Positions 1-7,757 are shown, counted from the stretch's first letter. The stretch is 64,000 nt of DNA from Azospirillum rugosum (GCF_017876155.1 NZ_JAGINP010000020.1:62001-126000), one strand, 5' to 3'. Notes: a model not told the origin generated them from the sequence alone. Translations and numbers: made by a program.

Positions 1-755
1 TGATCGACCTGCGCTGGGGCAACCCGGACCACCCCAAGGTCACCATCGTCGGCAAGGGCGTCTGCTTCGACAGCGGCGGCCTGGACATCAAGCCGTCGTC
101 TGGCATGCTGCTGATGAAGAAGGACATGGGCGGCGCGGCGCACGCGCTGGCGCTCGGCCGCATGGTGATGATGGCCGGGCTGCCGGTGCGGCTGCGCGTG
201 CTGGTGCCGGCGGTGGAGAACGTCATCTCCGGCAACGCCTTCAAGCCGATGGACGTGCTGAAGACCCGCAAGGGCCTGACCGTGGAGGTCGGCAACACCG
301 ACGCCGAAGGGCGCCTGATCCTGTGCGACGCCCTGGCCGAGGCCGATTCGGAGAAGCCCGCCCTGCTGATCGACTTCGCCACCCTGACCGGGGCCGCCCG
401 CGTCGCCCTGGGGCCGGAGCTGCCGGCGCTCTTCTCCAACAGCGACGCGCTGGCCGACGACCTGCTGGCCGCGGGGCAGGAGCACAACGACCCGCTGTGG
501 CGCCTGCCGTTGTGGGCGCCCTACCGCAAGGGGCTGGACAGCAAGGTGGCCGACATCAACAACGTCACCACCAACGGCATGGCCGGCGCCATCACCGCGG
601 GCCTGTTCCTGCAGGAGTTCGTGTCGAAGGACACGCCCTGGGCGCACCTGGACACCTTCGCCTGGAACAGCGCCAGCCGTCCCGGCCGCCCGGAAGGCGG
701 CGAGGCGCTGGGCCTGCGCGCGGCCTACGCGGTCATCGCCAAGCGGTTCGGGTGA
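1..755 (+). CDS. M17 leucyl aminopeptidase family protein (5' end outside window)
   Basis: The reading frame is open from base 3 and runs off the left edge, so the N-terminal domain is missing. The visible part is the catalytic domain of a cytosolic M17 metallo-aminopeptidase, which removes N-terminal residues from peptides using two metal ions. Seen: a GKGVCFDSGGL segment with the first metal-binding Lys and Asp, then KKDMGGAA with another ligand Asp, and NTDAEGRL with the Asp/Glu ligands and the catalytic Arg. All family key residues in this part are present. It could be PepA- or PepB-like; the missing N-terminus prevents a finer call. Confidence 0.93.
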   Translation, partial: IDLRWGNPDHPKVTIVGKGVCFDSGGLDIKPSSGMLLMKKDMGGAAHALALGRMVMMAGLPVRLRVLVPAVENVISGNAFKPMDVLKTRKGLTVEVGNTDAEGRLILCDALAEADSEKPALLIDFATLTGAARVALGPELPALFSNSDALADDLLAAGQEHNDPLWRLPLWAPYRKGLDSKVADINNVTTNGMAGAITAGLFLQEFVSKDTPWAHLDTFAWNSASRPGRPEGGEALGLRAAYAVIAKRFG

Positions 756-792
756 GCGGACCGCGCAATCCGTCACATATGGTTAAAATTGT

Positions 793-817
793 CACCCCCG
801 CGCCCGTCGCGGGGGTG
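793..817. terminator. GC-rich hairpin between the aminopeptidase gene and fliG
   Basis: A perfect 10-bp inverted repeat (CACCCCCGCG / CGCGGGGGTG) with a 5-nt loop lies 38 bases after the aminopeptidase stop. No T-run follows on the plus strand; on the minus strand the stem is followed by AATTTTAA. It may end the aminopeptidase transcript or be part of the fliG leader. A second inverted repeat (ACCGGCA / TGCCGGT, 856-877) lies just before the fliG ribosome site. Confidence 0.4.
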
Positions 818-899
818 GATCGACGATTCGGAAAGGGTTAAAACCAAAGGGTAATACCGGCAGACTGTGGTGCCGGTTCGTGTTCTTGGAGGCGGAGTC

Positions 900-1922
900 A
901 TGGCGCTGAAGGTTCGTGAGGATTATCGCACCCTCACCGGTCCGGAGAAGGCGGCCATCCTGATGCTGGCGCTGGGCGACGAGCATTCCTCCAAGCTGTT
1001 CGCGATGATGGACGACGAGGAGATCAAGGAGCTGTCCCAGGTGATGGCGAACCTGGGCACCGTCTCCGCCAACATCATCGAGCGCCTGTTCGTCGAGTTC
1101 GCGGAGCAGATGTCAGCGACCGGCTCCCTGGTCGGCTCCTTCGATTCGACCGAGCGCCTGCTGCTGAAGACCCTGCCCAAGGACAAGGTCGACTCGATCA
1201 TGGAGGAAATCCGTGGTCCCGCCGGCCGCACCATGTGGGACAAGCTCGCCAACGTGAACGAGTCGGTGCTGTCCAACTACCTGAAGAACGAATACCCGCA
1301 GACCGTGGCGGTGGTGCTGTCGAAGATCCGCCCCGAACACGCCGGCCGCGTGCTGACCCAGCTGCCGGAAAGCTTCGCCATGGAGGTCATCATGCGCATG
1401 CTGCGCATGGAGGCCGTGCAGAAGGAAGTCCTGGACGACGTGGAGCGCACGCTGCGCACCGAGTTCATGACCAACCTCGCCCGCACCAGCCGCCGCGACA
1501 GCCACGAGATGCTGGCCGAAATCTTCAACGGCCTGGACCGCACCACCGAGCACCGCTTCATGGCCGCCCTGGAGGAACGCAACCGCGACAGTGCCGAGCG
1601 CATCAAGTCGCTGATGTTCACCTTCGAGGACCTGTCGAAGCTCGACCCCTCCGGCGTCCAGGCCCTGCTGCGCAGCGTGGACAAGCAGAAGCTCGCCACC
1701 GCGCTGAAGGGCGCGTCGGAGACGCTGAAGGACCTGTTCTTCTCCAACATGTCCGAACGCGCCGCGAAGATCCTGCGCGAGGACATGGCCGCCATGGGCC
1801 CCGTCCGCGTCCGCGAAGTGGACGAATCCCAGATGTACATGGTCCAGCTCGCCAAGGACCTGGCGGCCCGCGGCGAGATCGTCATCTCCGAAGGCAGCGG
1901 CGAGAACGAGCTGATCTATTGA
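900..1922 (+). CDS. fliG: Flagellar motor switch protein FliG
   Basis: A 340-residue protein of normal FliG length. FliG is part of the cytoplasmic C-ring rotor and contacts FliF, FliM and the MotA stator, setting torque and rotation direction. Seen: an N-terminal part starting TGPEKAAILMLALGDE (typical FliG_N), a middle segment with a PEHAGRVLTQLP repeat (FliG_M), and a C-terminal torque helix region with the charged stretch KILREDMAAMGPVRVREVDESQ. The ATG at 900 was chosen because GGAGG lies 7 bases upstream; an in-frame GTG at 867 has no ribosome site. No other motor or rod gene is adjacent, so it is an isolated fliG and may be one of several copies. Confidence 0.93.
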   Translation: MALKVREDYRTLTGPEKAAILMLALGDEHSSKLFAMMDDEEIKELSQVMANLGTVSANIIERLFVEFAEQMSATGSLVGSFDSTERLLLKTLPKDKVDSIMEEIRGPAGRTMWDKLANVNESVLSNYLKNEYPQTVAVVLSKIRPEHAGRVLTQLPESFAMEVIMRMLRMEAVQKEVLDDVERTLRTEFMTNLARTSRRDSHEMLAEIFNGLDRTTEHRFMAALEERNRDSAERIKSLMFTFEDLSKLDPSGVQALLRSVDKQKLATALKGASETLKDLFFSNMSERAAKILREDMAAMGPVRVREVDESQMYMVQLAKDLAARGEIVISEGSGENELIY

Positions 1923-2022
1923 TGAGAGCCGAACCCAACAGCTGTCGCTGTCCAAAACACCTTGAAAGCCCGTTCGCGGGTGCATACCCTTGGGTCTGGA
2001 TGCGAAGCAGCAAGGCTCGTCC

Positions 2023-2277
2023 ATGTCCGAACCGGTGTCCATGACCATCCGCGTGGATGGAAAGACCGCGGAAGCGCTCAACCGCCTTGCGGAAGCGACG
2101 GCGCATGACCCGGCGTGGCACCTGACACGTGCGGTCGAAGCCTACCTTGCCGACCAGTTCGAAGCGTACGAGGACATCCGGCACGCGGTTGCCGAGGCCG
2201 ACGCGGGTGATTTCGCCACGGACGAGGAGGTTGAGAACGCCTTTGCCTCGTTCGGCCGGCCCTTGGGGACGCAGTGA
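2023..2277 (+). CDS. Ribbon-helix-helix antitoxin
   Basis: An 84-residue protein whose start resembles a CopG/RHH DNA-binding domain: a short beta strand (VSMTIRVDG) followed by two helices (TAEALNRLAEAT, AWHLTRAVEAYL). The acidic C-terminus (EADAGDFATDEEVENAF) is typical of the toxin-binding tail of ParD/RelB-type antitoxins. Its stop overlaps the start of the downstream ParE-like gene by four bases (GTGA), which indicates coupled translation. Proteins of this type bind and neutralise the toxin and repress their own operon. ATG 2023 has AAGG about 7 bases upstream; ATG 2041 is an alternative. Confidence 0.82.
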   Translation: MSEPVSMTIRVDGKTAEALNRLAEATAHDPAWHLTRAVEAYLADQFEAYEDIRHAVAEADAGDFATDEEVENAFASFGRPLGTQ

Positions 2278-2579
2278 GGGTCCGCTACCTTCGCGGAGCC
2301 CTTCAAAACATCGCCGACATTTCCCAGTACATTCGTCAACATAATCCGGCCGCGGCCGTTCGCGTCGGGCAGCGCATCCGCCAGGTCGTCGCGTTGATCG
2401 CCGAACGGCCGAATCTCGGGAAGCCGGGGATTTTTCCCGGCACGCGGGAGTTCAAAATTCCCGATCTTCCCTACCGGGTCATATACCGCGTGGTGGCGAC
2501 CGATGAACCGTCGGCGGTGCTGGAGATTCTGCGCGTGCACCATATCCGTCGCCAGCTTCTGCCGCCCGATTGGGCGTAA
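2274..2579 (+). CDS. RelE/ParE family toxin
   Basis: A 101-residue basic protein starting with GTG, overlapping the antitoxin stop. The pattern of an N-terminal helical pair (ALQNIADISQYIRQHNPAAA, RVGQRIRQVVALIAERP) followed by a beta sheet (REFKIPDLPYRVIYRVV, AVLEILRVHHIRRQ) is that of the ParE/RelE fold. The PYRVIYRV and ILRVHHIRR segments are the usual family signatures. ParE members poison gyrase and RelE members cleave mRNA on ribosomes; the sequence alone does not decide which. It forms a type II toxin-antitoxin unit with the preceding gene. Confidence 0.85.
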   Translation: MRVRYLRGALQNIADISQYIRQHNPAAAVRVGQRIRQVVALIAERPNLGKPGIFPGTREFKIPDLPYRVIYRVVATDEPSAVLEILRVHHIRRQLLPPDWA

Positions 2580-2735
2580 CTCCGTCGCTTGCCGCACCCC
2601 GTCCGGCCCTCCATCCCCCCGCGACGAACTGACCGATCGATACGGCTGCGAAACGCTTGCCTGCGCGGGGTGCATGGGTGACACTCGTCCCGCGTGTCCG
2701 GGGGCGGGATCCGGGCGCGGCATTCGGGGGGATGC

Positions 2736-3194
2736 ATGGCACGGAACCTCAAGGCGCTCGGCTTGTGGCGCACGGCGTTGATCGCCAGTGTCCGGCAGGA
2801 CGGGCCGGACCTTTCGGCGCGGCAGATGGCGATCATGCTCCAGGTCTATCTGACCGATCCGCCGCACACCGTGCGCGGTCTGGCGGCGACGCTGAACATC
2901 TCCAAGCCCGCGGTGACCCGCGCGCTCGACCGGCTGTCCCTGCTGGGCTTCATCAAGCGCAAGCGGGACGCGGAGGACAAGCGCAGCGTGCTCGTCCAGC
3001 GCACCGTCAAGGGCAGCGTCTTCCTGTCCGACTTTGCCGAACTGGTCATCGCCGCCGGCGCCGTGGCGCCGGAGGATTTGGCGACCATCCGGGCGGAGGA
3101 GGAACTGGCCACCGCCGCCAAGGCGCGGCTGGAGGCGGAATTGACCGCCGCCAGCCCCGATGAAGCGGTTGCCGTCGAGGAGGCCGTTCAGTAG
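2736..3194 (+). CDS. MarR-type winged-helix transcriptional regulator
   Basis: A 152-residue protein. The helix-turn-helix is seen as TVRGLAATLNISKPAVTRALDRLSLLGFIKRKRDAEDKRSV, with the Asp-x-Arg wing typical of MarR proteins. A long hydrophobic then acidic C-terminal tail follows. ATG 2736 was chosen for the G-rich ribosome site (CGGGGGGATGC) just before it. The gene is convergent with the ghrA-like gene and overlaps its stop by 7 bases. Its target is unknown; no clear inverted repeat is visible upstream. Confidence 0.75.
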   Translation: MARNLKALGLWRTALIASVRQDGPDLSARQMAIMLQVYLTDPPHTVRGLAATLNISKPAVTRALDRLSLLGFIKRKRDAEDKRSVLVQRTVKGSVFLSDFAELVIAAGAVAPEDLATIRAEEELATAAKARLEAELTAASPDEAVAVEEAVQ

Positions 3195-4114
3195 CCCTGC
3201 CCGCGGTCCACGAGGTTCGGCAGGGGGCGCCCTTCGCGCAGCGCGGTGATCGCGTCCACCACGATGTGGGCCGACCGCGACGGGTGGGTGATCGCCGCAA
3301 TGTGCGGAGTGACGTGGATGCGCGGATGGCTCCAGAAGGGATGGCCGGGCGGCAGCGGCTCCTCCGCGAAGACGTCCAGGCTGGCGCCGCGCAGATGGCC
3401 GCTGTCCAGCGCCTCCAGCAAGTCGGCCTCCACCAGATGCCCGCCGCGCGCGGCGTTGATCACCACGGCGCCGCGGGGCAGGGCGGCGAACAGGTCCCGG
3501 TTCAGGATGCCGCGCGTCTCGTCCGTCAGCGGCAGCAGGCAGACCAGCAGGTCGCATTGGCCGAGCATCCTGGGCAGGCCTTCGGCGCCGGAATAGCTCT
3601 CCACACCGTCCACGCTCTTGGGCGTGCGGCTCCAGCCCAGCACGCGGTAATCCATGCTGAGCAGGGTCCTGGCCGAGGCCGTGCCCAGCTCTCCCAAGCC
3701 CAGGAAGCCGACGGTGACCTCCGACGCCGGCTTGTGCCCCAACTGTTTCCAGGTCTGGGCCGCCTGAAGCGCCTTGTACTCGTCCAGCTGCCGGTGCCAG
3801 CGCAGCACCTGGAGCGCCACGAAGCCCGCCATGTCCAGGGTCAGCCCTTCCGACACCATGCGGACCAGCGGGACGTCCGGCAGGGTCGGGTCGAGCAGCA
3901 TGGACTCCACCCCGGCGCCCAGCGACACGATCAGCTTCAGGTTCGGCAGGCTGGCGAGCAGGCCCTGGGGCGGCTTCCAGACCAGGGCCATGTCGATGTC
4001 CGCCGGGTCACCCATCTCCGGCCACACCCGCACCTCCAACCCGGGCATGCGGCGGTCGAGCTCACCGAGCCAATCCTCGGCCCGGTCGGTGGTGGAGCAG
4101 AAAAGCAGCGTCAC
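3188..4114 (-). CDS. ghrA: Glyoxylate/hydroxypyruvate reductase, D-2-hydroxyacid dehydrogenase family
   Basis: A 308-residue cytosolic NAD(P)H enzyme that reduces glyoxylate or hydroxypyruvate; E. coli GhrA is of similar length. Seen: the nucleotide-binding motif GFLGLGELG near residue 140, the catalytic Arg in INAARGGHL, the Glu in DVFAEEPLPPGHPFW, and the catalytic His in HVTPHIAAITHP. The start is a GTG at 4114 with AGGGG nine bases upstream; the longer open frame reaches into a foreign element and is not native coding. The gene is next to the left junction of the integrative element, and was originally divergent from rluE. Confidence 0.88.
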   Translation of the reverse strand: MTLLFCSTTDRAEDWLGELDRRMPGLEVRVWPEMGDPADIDMALVWKPPQGLLASLPNLKLIVSLGAGVESMLLDPTLPDVPLVRMVSEGLTLDMAGFVALQVLRWHRQLDEYKALQAAQTWKQLGHKPASEVTVGFLGLGELGTASARTLLSMDYRVLGWSRTPKSVDGVESYSGAEGLPRMLGQCDLLVCLLPLTDETRGILNRDLFAALPRGAVVINAARGGHLVEADLLEALDSGHLRGASLDVFAEEPLPPGHPFWSHPRIHVTPHIAAITHPSRSAHIVVDAITALREGRPLPNLVDRGQGY

Positions 4115-4181
4115 GGTGCAAACCCCTGTACTGTTGTTGCCCAATTGTCTTCTTGTGGTCTTCCAACCCGTTGAGCGCACC

Positions 4182-4207
4182 GTGCCCCGTCTGATCCTGC
4201 TTAACAA
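4182..4207. other. attL: left junction, relic of the rluE 5' end
   Basis: GTG CCC CGT CTG ATC CTG followed by CTT AAC AA encodes the first residues of the pseudouridine synthase found intact at the right end, then diverges. The first part uses host-like GC-rich codons. The site is aligned base for base with 20927-20952; 8-bp and 5-bp blocks are identical. This is the probable native start of rluE, now cut off from its gene. Confidence 0.75.
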
Positions 4208-4303
4208 TGCAAGCAAAAAGCCATTTAAATTCAACTGGTTACAGCGTAATAAAATTGCGTGCAAAAACTGTGTTGCGGGGCAGTCAAGCTCAAGCTGGTC
4301 ATG

Positions 4304-4331
4304 GATGAGGCGGGCTTAAGCCCGCCTCATC
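4304..4331 (-). terminator. Terminator hairpin after the DUF3768 gene
   Basis: A 28-base perfect palindrome with arms GATGAGGCGGGCTT / AAGCCCGCCTCATC lies nine bases past the stop of the leftward DUF3768 gene. It has no U-tract but is the only strong structure at this end, and would stop transcription of the element's first operon before the chromosome. Confidence 0.65.
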
Positions 4332-4339
4332 ATCGCTCA

Positions 4340-4675
4340 TCAGTAATCTTCGGACAACATGATGGTGAGCACGCGCACCGCTGTTGGTGAGAGGGGATCA
4401 TCGGCACCAAACGTGAGCGTGCCGTCCTGGTACGTGTCGATCTTCCACAGCAGCGTTAGGCCAACAACCGTGAACGCTGCGCAGTCGTGTTCCCCATAGG
4501 GATCGTTGTTGGCGTCGAAGCGGTTGAACTCGCGCACCGCTTGGACAATGGCTTCCCGCTTGTAATCTGGCAACGCTGCCACGCCGCGGCTCATTATGAC
4601 CTGTCCGCTGACAAACGTCTGGCGTAACCGGTCGTTGAGGCGGGCAATCGCTGCCCGCCTCTCCGCGTCGCGCAT
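4340..4675 (-). CDS. DUF3768 domain protein
   Basis: A 111-residue protein with the conserved core of DUF3768: a start like RLNDRLRQTF, then VIMSRGVAALP, the block FDANNDPYGEHD, FTVVGLTLLWKID and the ending RVLTIMLSEDY. The family is found mainly on plasmids and integrative elements of alphaproteobacteria and has no known function. ATG 4675 overlaps the TGA of the upstream gene by one base (TGATG), so the two are translationally coupled; a TTG at 4678 is a less likely start. Confidence 0.8.
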   Translation of the reverse strand: MRDAERRAAIARLNDRLRQTFVSGQVIMSRGVAALPDYKREAIVQAVREFNRFDANNDPYGEHDCAAFTVVGLTLLWKIDTYQDGTLTFGADDPLSPTAVRVLTIMLSEDY

Positions 4676-5274
4676 CAAGCGGTCTCCTTCACGCGGTTGA
4701 CCTTGATGGTCCGCAGAAACTCGTCCAGCTCACCCGCCTCCACGGCCCGAATCAGCGTGTCGAAGGTCTTGCGCACGGCAGCCTTCACGCCACCGCATTC
4801 GATAATGTGCTGGCCGTTCACGACCGGCAGCGGGCGGTTGCCGTAGCGGATTTCCACATAGAACTTGTCGTCCTTCTGGAACCAGTGCCGACGCAGGCGC
4901 TTGTCCCGCTCGACCTCGACGCGCTTGGTCGTTCCGTCGTCCTGCTTCTGGTCCACGAACACCTTGCGCGTCTCGTGGTAGGTCTTCCCGTCCTCGTCCG
5001 CGTCGAAGATCGCGATCTGCTCCTTCAGCCCGCGCACCATGTTGTTGCGGCGGGCGATCACCGGGTCCGCGTCCTCGTGCTTCTCGACGGTGACGAACTT
5101 CATGGTGCTGAGGATGCCGTTCTTGCTCATAGGAACCTCTCTCATGAGCTGGGAGGTGTAGGTCACCGTCCACTGGTCGCCCTTGCGTTCCACCTTGGCC
5201 TTTCCGGCTTTTTCCAGCCGGAGCAGTTCCGCGCGCTGGCTGGGGTGAAGAAGCTTGGCGTTGTACGTGGCCAC
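4675..5274 (-). CDS. Unknown protein, coupled to DUF3768 gene
   Basis: A 199-residue basic protein that I do not recognise. The start is GTG 5274 with GGGAGG six bases upstream. It has a charged N-terminus (LEKAGKAKVERKGDQWTVTY), then a KNGILSTMKFVTVEKHED segment and a C-terminal region with a WFQKDDKFYVEIRYG strand pair. A second in-frame ATG (MSKNG, near 5130) has its own GAGAGG, so an internal start giving about 150 residues is possible. It is the first gene of a two-gene operon with the DUF3768 gene at the left end of the element. Confidence 0.6.
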   Translation of the reverse strand: MATYNAKLLHPSQRAELLRLEKAGKAKVERKGDQWTVTYTSQLMREVPMSKNGILSTMKFVTVEKHEDADPVIARRNNMVRGLKEQIAIFDADEDGKTYHETRKVFVDQKQDDGTTKRVEVERDKRLRRHWFQKDDKFYVEIRYGNRPLPVVNGQHIIECGGVKAAVRKTFDTLIRAVEAGELDEFLRTIKVNRVKETA

Positions 5275-5740
5275 CGGAACCTCCCTGCGAGCCCACTGCT
5301 CGCGTGCGTTGCGAAACCTCCCGCAACACTCACTTTATAAGTTCAGGCAGAGCTTGGCTCACGGCGATTTTGATAGTTTTTTCAAGAAGTTGGCTGGCGC
5401 GCCATCAGAGTTGCTGGCTCGCAACAGGCGGGGGACTTTAAGGAGGCTTCTATATGTGATCGGTATCGACCGTGTAGAGCGAGAGACCTTCTTGGACATC
5501 TGGAGCAGTGGCCGCGTCAGCCCAACTATCTGGCAAACATATCTCTGGGTATCTACATGCCGACCCAGCACACAGCGTCAGACTTCAAGCATCTATGCCG
5601 CGTCACAGGATCTTGAAGAAAAGTTCAAGATCTTTCTTGCGATCGTATCTACAATGTTCTTGACAATCTCCTCTAAATTGGCGAGTATACGCCTCGCGCC
5701 GCCAAACGCAGTGCCGGATCATGAACAACTGAATAGGTGA
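5255..5740 (+). CDS. Doubtful open frame in the gap 5275-5743
   Basis: The stretch between the leftward operon and the gene at 5744 is about 470 bases. A plus-strand frame is open through it and gives plausible residues in its second half (GIDRVERETFLDIWSSGRVSP). No ATG or clear ribosome site starts it, and its first part overlaps the opposite gene. The minus strand has only a 70-residue frame. It may be a degraded gene; a promoter for the leftward operon (TATAAA-like, around 5333-5340) probably lies here too. Confidence 0.25.
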   Translation: MALYVATGTSLRAHCSRALRNLPQHSLYKFRQSLAHGDFDSFFKKLAGAPSELLARNRRGTLRRLLYVIGIDRVERETFLDIWSSGRVSPTIWQTYLWVSTCRPSTQRQTSSIYAASQDLEEKFKIFLAIVSTMFLTISSKLASIRLAPPNAVPDHEQLNR

Positions 5741-5743
5741 AAG

Positions 5744-6016
5744 ATGCTAGCTAGTCAGCATCGCCACGCGTTCGATGTGGCGAGGAAGGTCGTTACCGTG
5801 AGTAACGGCAGCACGGTCCCACTTAGGAAACTTAGGGACTACGTTGCCGGGCAATGTCGGGTTGGAAAGCGGCTTCGGATGGTTCTTCCGACCGAAGATA
5901 ACCGAACCGCCATCATCACCCTGACGGAGCGCGAAACGCGCGCCGTTCTGGTCAACCGGGCCCCTATTAAGGTCAGTGGTCGAACGATTGCACGGGCCAC
6001 ACAGGGGGAGAGGTAA
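5744..6016 (+). CDS. Small unknown protein
   Basis: A 90-residue basic protein starting at ATG 5744, with AGGTGAAAG directly upstream as ribosome site. It contains a GSTVPLRKLRDYVAGQCRVGKRLRMVLP segment and an Arg-rich end. I do not recognise the family. The codon pattern and ribosome site support coding. It is the first of three rightward small genes of the element. Confidence 0.5.
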   Translation: MLASQHRHAFDVARKVVTVSNGSTVPLRKLRDYVAGQCRVGKRLRMVLPTEDNRTAIITLTERETRAVLVNRAPIKVSGRTIARATQGER

Positions 6017-6122
6017 CGACAGCATAGTGGGACTCTGCGGGGACACCTATAGCCCTGCCATCCCATCTTCAGAGATATTCGTTTGGAATATAGTCGAAGT
6101 CATACTAGCCAAGGAGAGAATT

Positions 6123-6485
6123 ATGACTGAGCAGCAGAACGTTAACTTCGCGGCCCTGTCCATGCCGAATGTTGAGTACCACCCGAACCGGGACCGCTTC
6201 GTTTTCAGGAGTGCCGAAACTGGCCGGATCGAACTTATTCCGGCTGAAGAGGTTCTTGCCATCGCGCGAGATGTTGTCAGTGCGAACGGTGTGGCCGAGA
6301 TCCAATACAGGGCCATTGCACTGCCCGCGACACAGCAGCGAACCGCCGTTGTGGTCCACGACAGTGAAAGCGACCAATACGTGACGATGGTGTATTGGGC
6401 CGCGTTTCAACCCGGCCAGGAACATGCCGAAGAGTTCGGCGGCATGGCTTTGGAACAGGTTCTCGACTGGATTGAGGCCGCTTAG
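6123..6485 (+). CDS. Small unknown acidic protein
   Basis: A 120-residue acidic protein from ATG 6123, with AAGGAGAG ideally placed upstream. The sequence looks like a compact alpha/beta protein: strand pairs (DRFVFRSAETGRIELIP, QRTAVVVHDSESDQYVTMVYW), and a C-terminal helix ending MALEQVLDWIEAA. No signal peptide or membrane segment is seen. The family is not recognised. A terminator hairpin follows its stop directly. Confidence 0.65.
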   Translation: MTEQQNVNFAALSMPNVEYHPNRDRFVFRSAETGRIELIPAEEVLAIARDVVSANGVAEIQYRAIALPATQQRTAVVVHDSESDQYVTMVYWAAFQPGQEHAEEFGGMALEQVLDWIEAA

Positions 6486-6491
6486 TGAGCG

Positions 6492-6516
6492 AACGGGGGA
6501 CTCCGGTCCCCCGTTT
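6492..6516 (+). terminator. Rho-independent terminator
   Basis: The stem ACGGGGGAC / GTCCCCCGT with a 4-nt loop (TCCG) is followed by TTTC, a few bases after the stop of the gene ending at 6485. The surrounding A and T extend the stem by one pair. Confidence 0.8.
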
Positions 6517-6612
6517 CTACCCTGCACCGGGCCGCGTATTTGCCCATGCCGCATAGATCGGACTACCGCCGGGGCCACTGTCCGCTCGGCTTAATAAGAG
6601 GAAAATATTGCA

Positions 6613-7161
6613 ATGGCTGATTGTTACGGAAACATCCTAATCCCCCCGTTCGACTGCAATGACCGCAACGGGTTTGAGGCCTTCTTGAAAAACTCCAACA
6701 TCGCTCGATCCGGGCTATTCTCGGAAGGCTGGAAGGTTTATGACCAGGGAGGGTTGACGGGTGCCTACAATTTTGACTGTCAATACCCAACAGTCTTAGA
6801 AGACGAATGGGTCTTTGTGAGCAAGGAAGCTGAACGGTTTTATCACAACTTGTCCGAAATCCACAAGGACGGATTTCACAACGAAGGTGGGTACATTGAT
6901 TTCAAGGGGGAGCCTTTTGTGGAAAGTCTCTTCATGGAGAATCGTCGCAAAACACCAAAGCAGATGGCACGGACGCTGCACCCTTTCATCCGCTCGGGGG
7001 CGCTTACCATTCAGGTCCACGGTAACGAGAAGGCGAGATACTTTGTCGCGGAAGAGCTGATCGTTCACGAGGATGGCCGGTGGTTCTACTGGGATATGCA
7101 GAGCCACACCGACGATGAGAAGCTGAATGGGAAGTGGCGCCCTAAGAGCGGCCGAATCTAA
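6613..7161 (+). CDS. Unknown protein, 182 aa
   Basis: A 182-residue soluble protein starting at ATG 6613 with AGAGGA upstream. It is rich in aromatic residues (FNEGWK-like GLFSEGWKVYDQGG, FHNEGGYIDF, DGRWFYWDMQSH) and has no membrane segment. I do not recognise the family. It has its own promoter region (6517-6612) after a terminator, and ends in front of a strong bidirectional hairpin. Confidence 0.65.
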   Translation: MADCYGNILIPPFDCNDRNGFEAFLKNSNIARSGLFSEGWKVYDQGGLTGAYNFDCQYPTVLEDEWVFVSKEAERFYHNLSEIHKDGFHNEGGYIDFKGEPFVESLFMENRRKTPKQMARTLHPFIRSGALTIQVHGNEKARYFVAEELIVHEDGRWFYWDMQSHTDDEKLNGKWRPKSGRI

Positions 7162-7174
7162 CGGAATATCAACG

Positions 7175-7393
7175 TCAAGATAACAAATTAAAGGGCAGCA
7201 TTCGTTGCCCTTTAATTTGGAGCTTCACCAGTACTTGCTTACCCGGATGGCGATGGACTGATTCCGATCCGACTGAGCGGAGGTCTGGAAATTCAGAAAC
7301 GAGGAATTGTAAAGCACATTTTTCCAAAAGGCCCCAATCGCTCAGCTCTAACATCTTTAATGCGTACTCAAACTTAGCGCGCGTAACCGACAT
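7175..7393 (-). pseudogene. Possible remnant of a restriction-endonuclease-like gene
   Basis: From ATG 7393 the frame gives MSVTRAKFEYALKML, then LLEKCALQFLVSEFPDLRSVGSES. This resembles the N-terminus of large PD-(D/E)XK nuclease-type proteins, where Glu and an Asp-Gly-Gly-Arg-Asp block follow; here that block is missing. After residue 45 the frame runs through the terminator hairpin, which is unlikely for a real gene. In the adjacent frame a natural-looking end (SIAIRVSKYW, stop at 7225) lies just before the hairpin. I infer a deletion or frameshift that removed the gene body. Identity rests on memory of a short motif. Confidence 0.3.
7185..7218. terminator. Bidirectional terminator hairpin
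   Basis: A 13-bp perfect stem (AAATTAAAGGGCA / TGCCCTTTAATTT) with a short loop. A-rich and T-rich flanks of the stem allow it to work in both directions. It ends the gene finishing at 7161 on the plus strand and the leftward frame on the minus strand. Confidence 0.8.
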
Positions 7394-7585
7394 TGCTATC
7401 CCCCAAACACACCTTATCGCGAGAACGACAAATCCGGTCGACGGTATTGCCGCGACCAAATTCGATCACGAAGCGTCGCCCGCCAGCTCGCAACACGATT
7501 TGCACGACGACGGATGGAAGGCTCTGAAACTGGAGGGGTTGTGGCATGATGAGCGGCTAATTATGGACATCACCATGCCGTTATG

Positions 7586-7757
7586 TATAATTAACAATAA
7601 GCGGAGCCGGTGACTTTGGCAGGGAGTTGGAAGCCGCAATCAAGGGACAAGGCGAGGCGCGACATTTGCCGTTGCCGTATTATCTGATTTCATAGCAGCC
7701 TTGTGCTGTTCCTTGGAAACGCCGTCCCTCCTGCCAATTTGGGGGCGGCGTTTTTTT
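7586..7757 (+). ncRNA. Possible small RNA ahead of the replication-like gene
   Basis: The gene-free stretch 7394-7834 contains a TATAAT box at 7586-7591 and, about 130 bases later, a strong terminator (AACGCCG ... CGGCGTT, then a run of seven T at 7751-7757). No open frame with a ribosome site is present between them. A short transcript ending just before the replication-type gene would resemble a control RNA. No clear -35 box was found, so the 5' end is a guess. Confidence 0.35.
7718..7757 (+). terminator. Rho-independent terminator upstream of the replication-like gene
   Basis: Seven outer pairs AACGCCG / CGGCGTT enclose an inner CCC/GGG pairing, and seven T residues follow at once. It lies 78 bases before the ATG at 7835, so transcription of that gene must start after it or pass through it. 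Confidence 0.8.
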
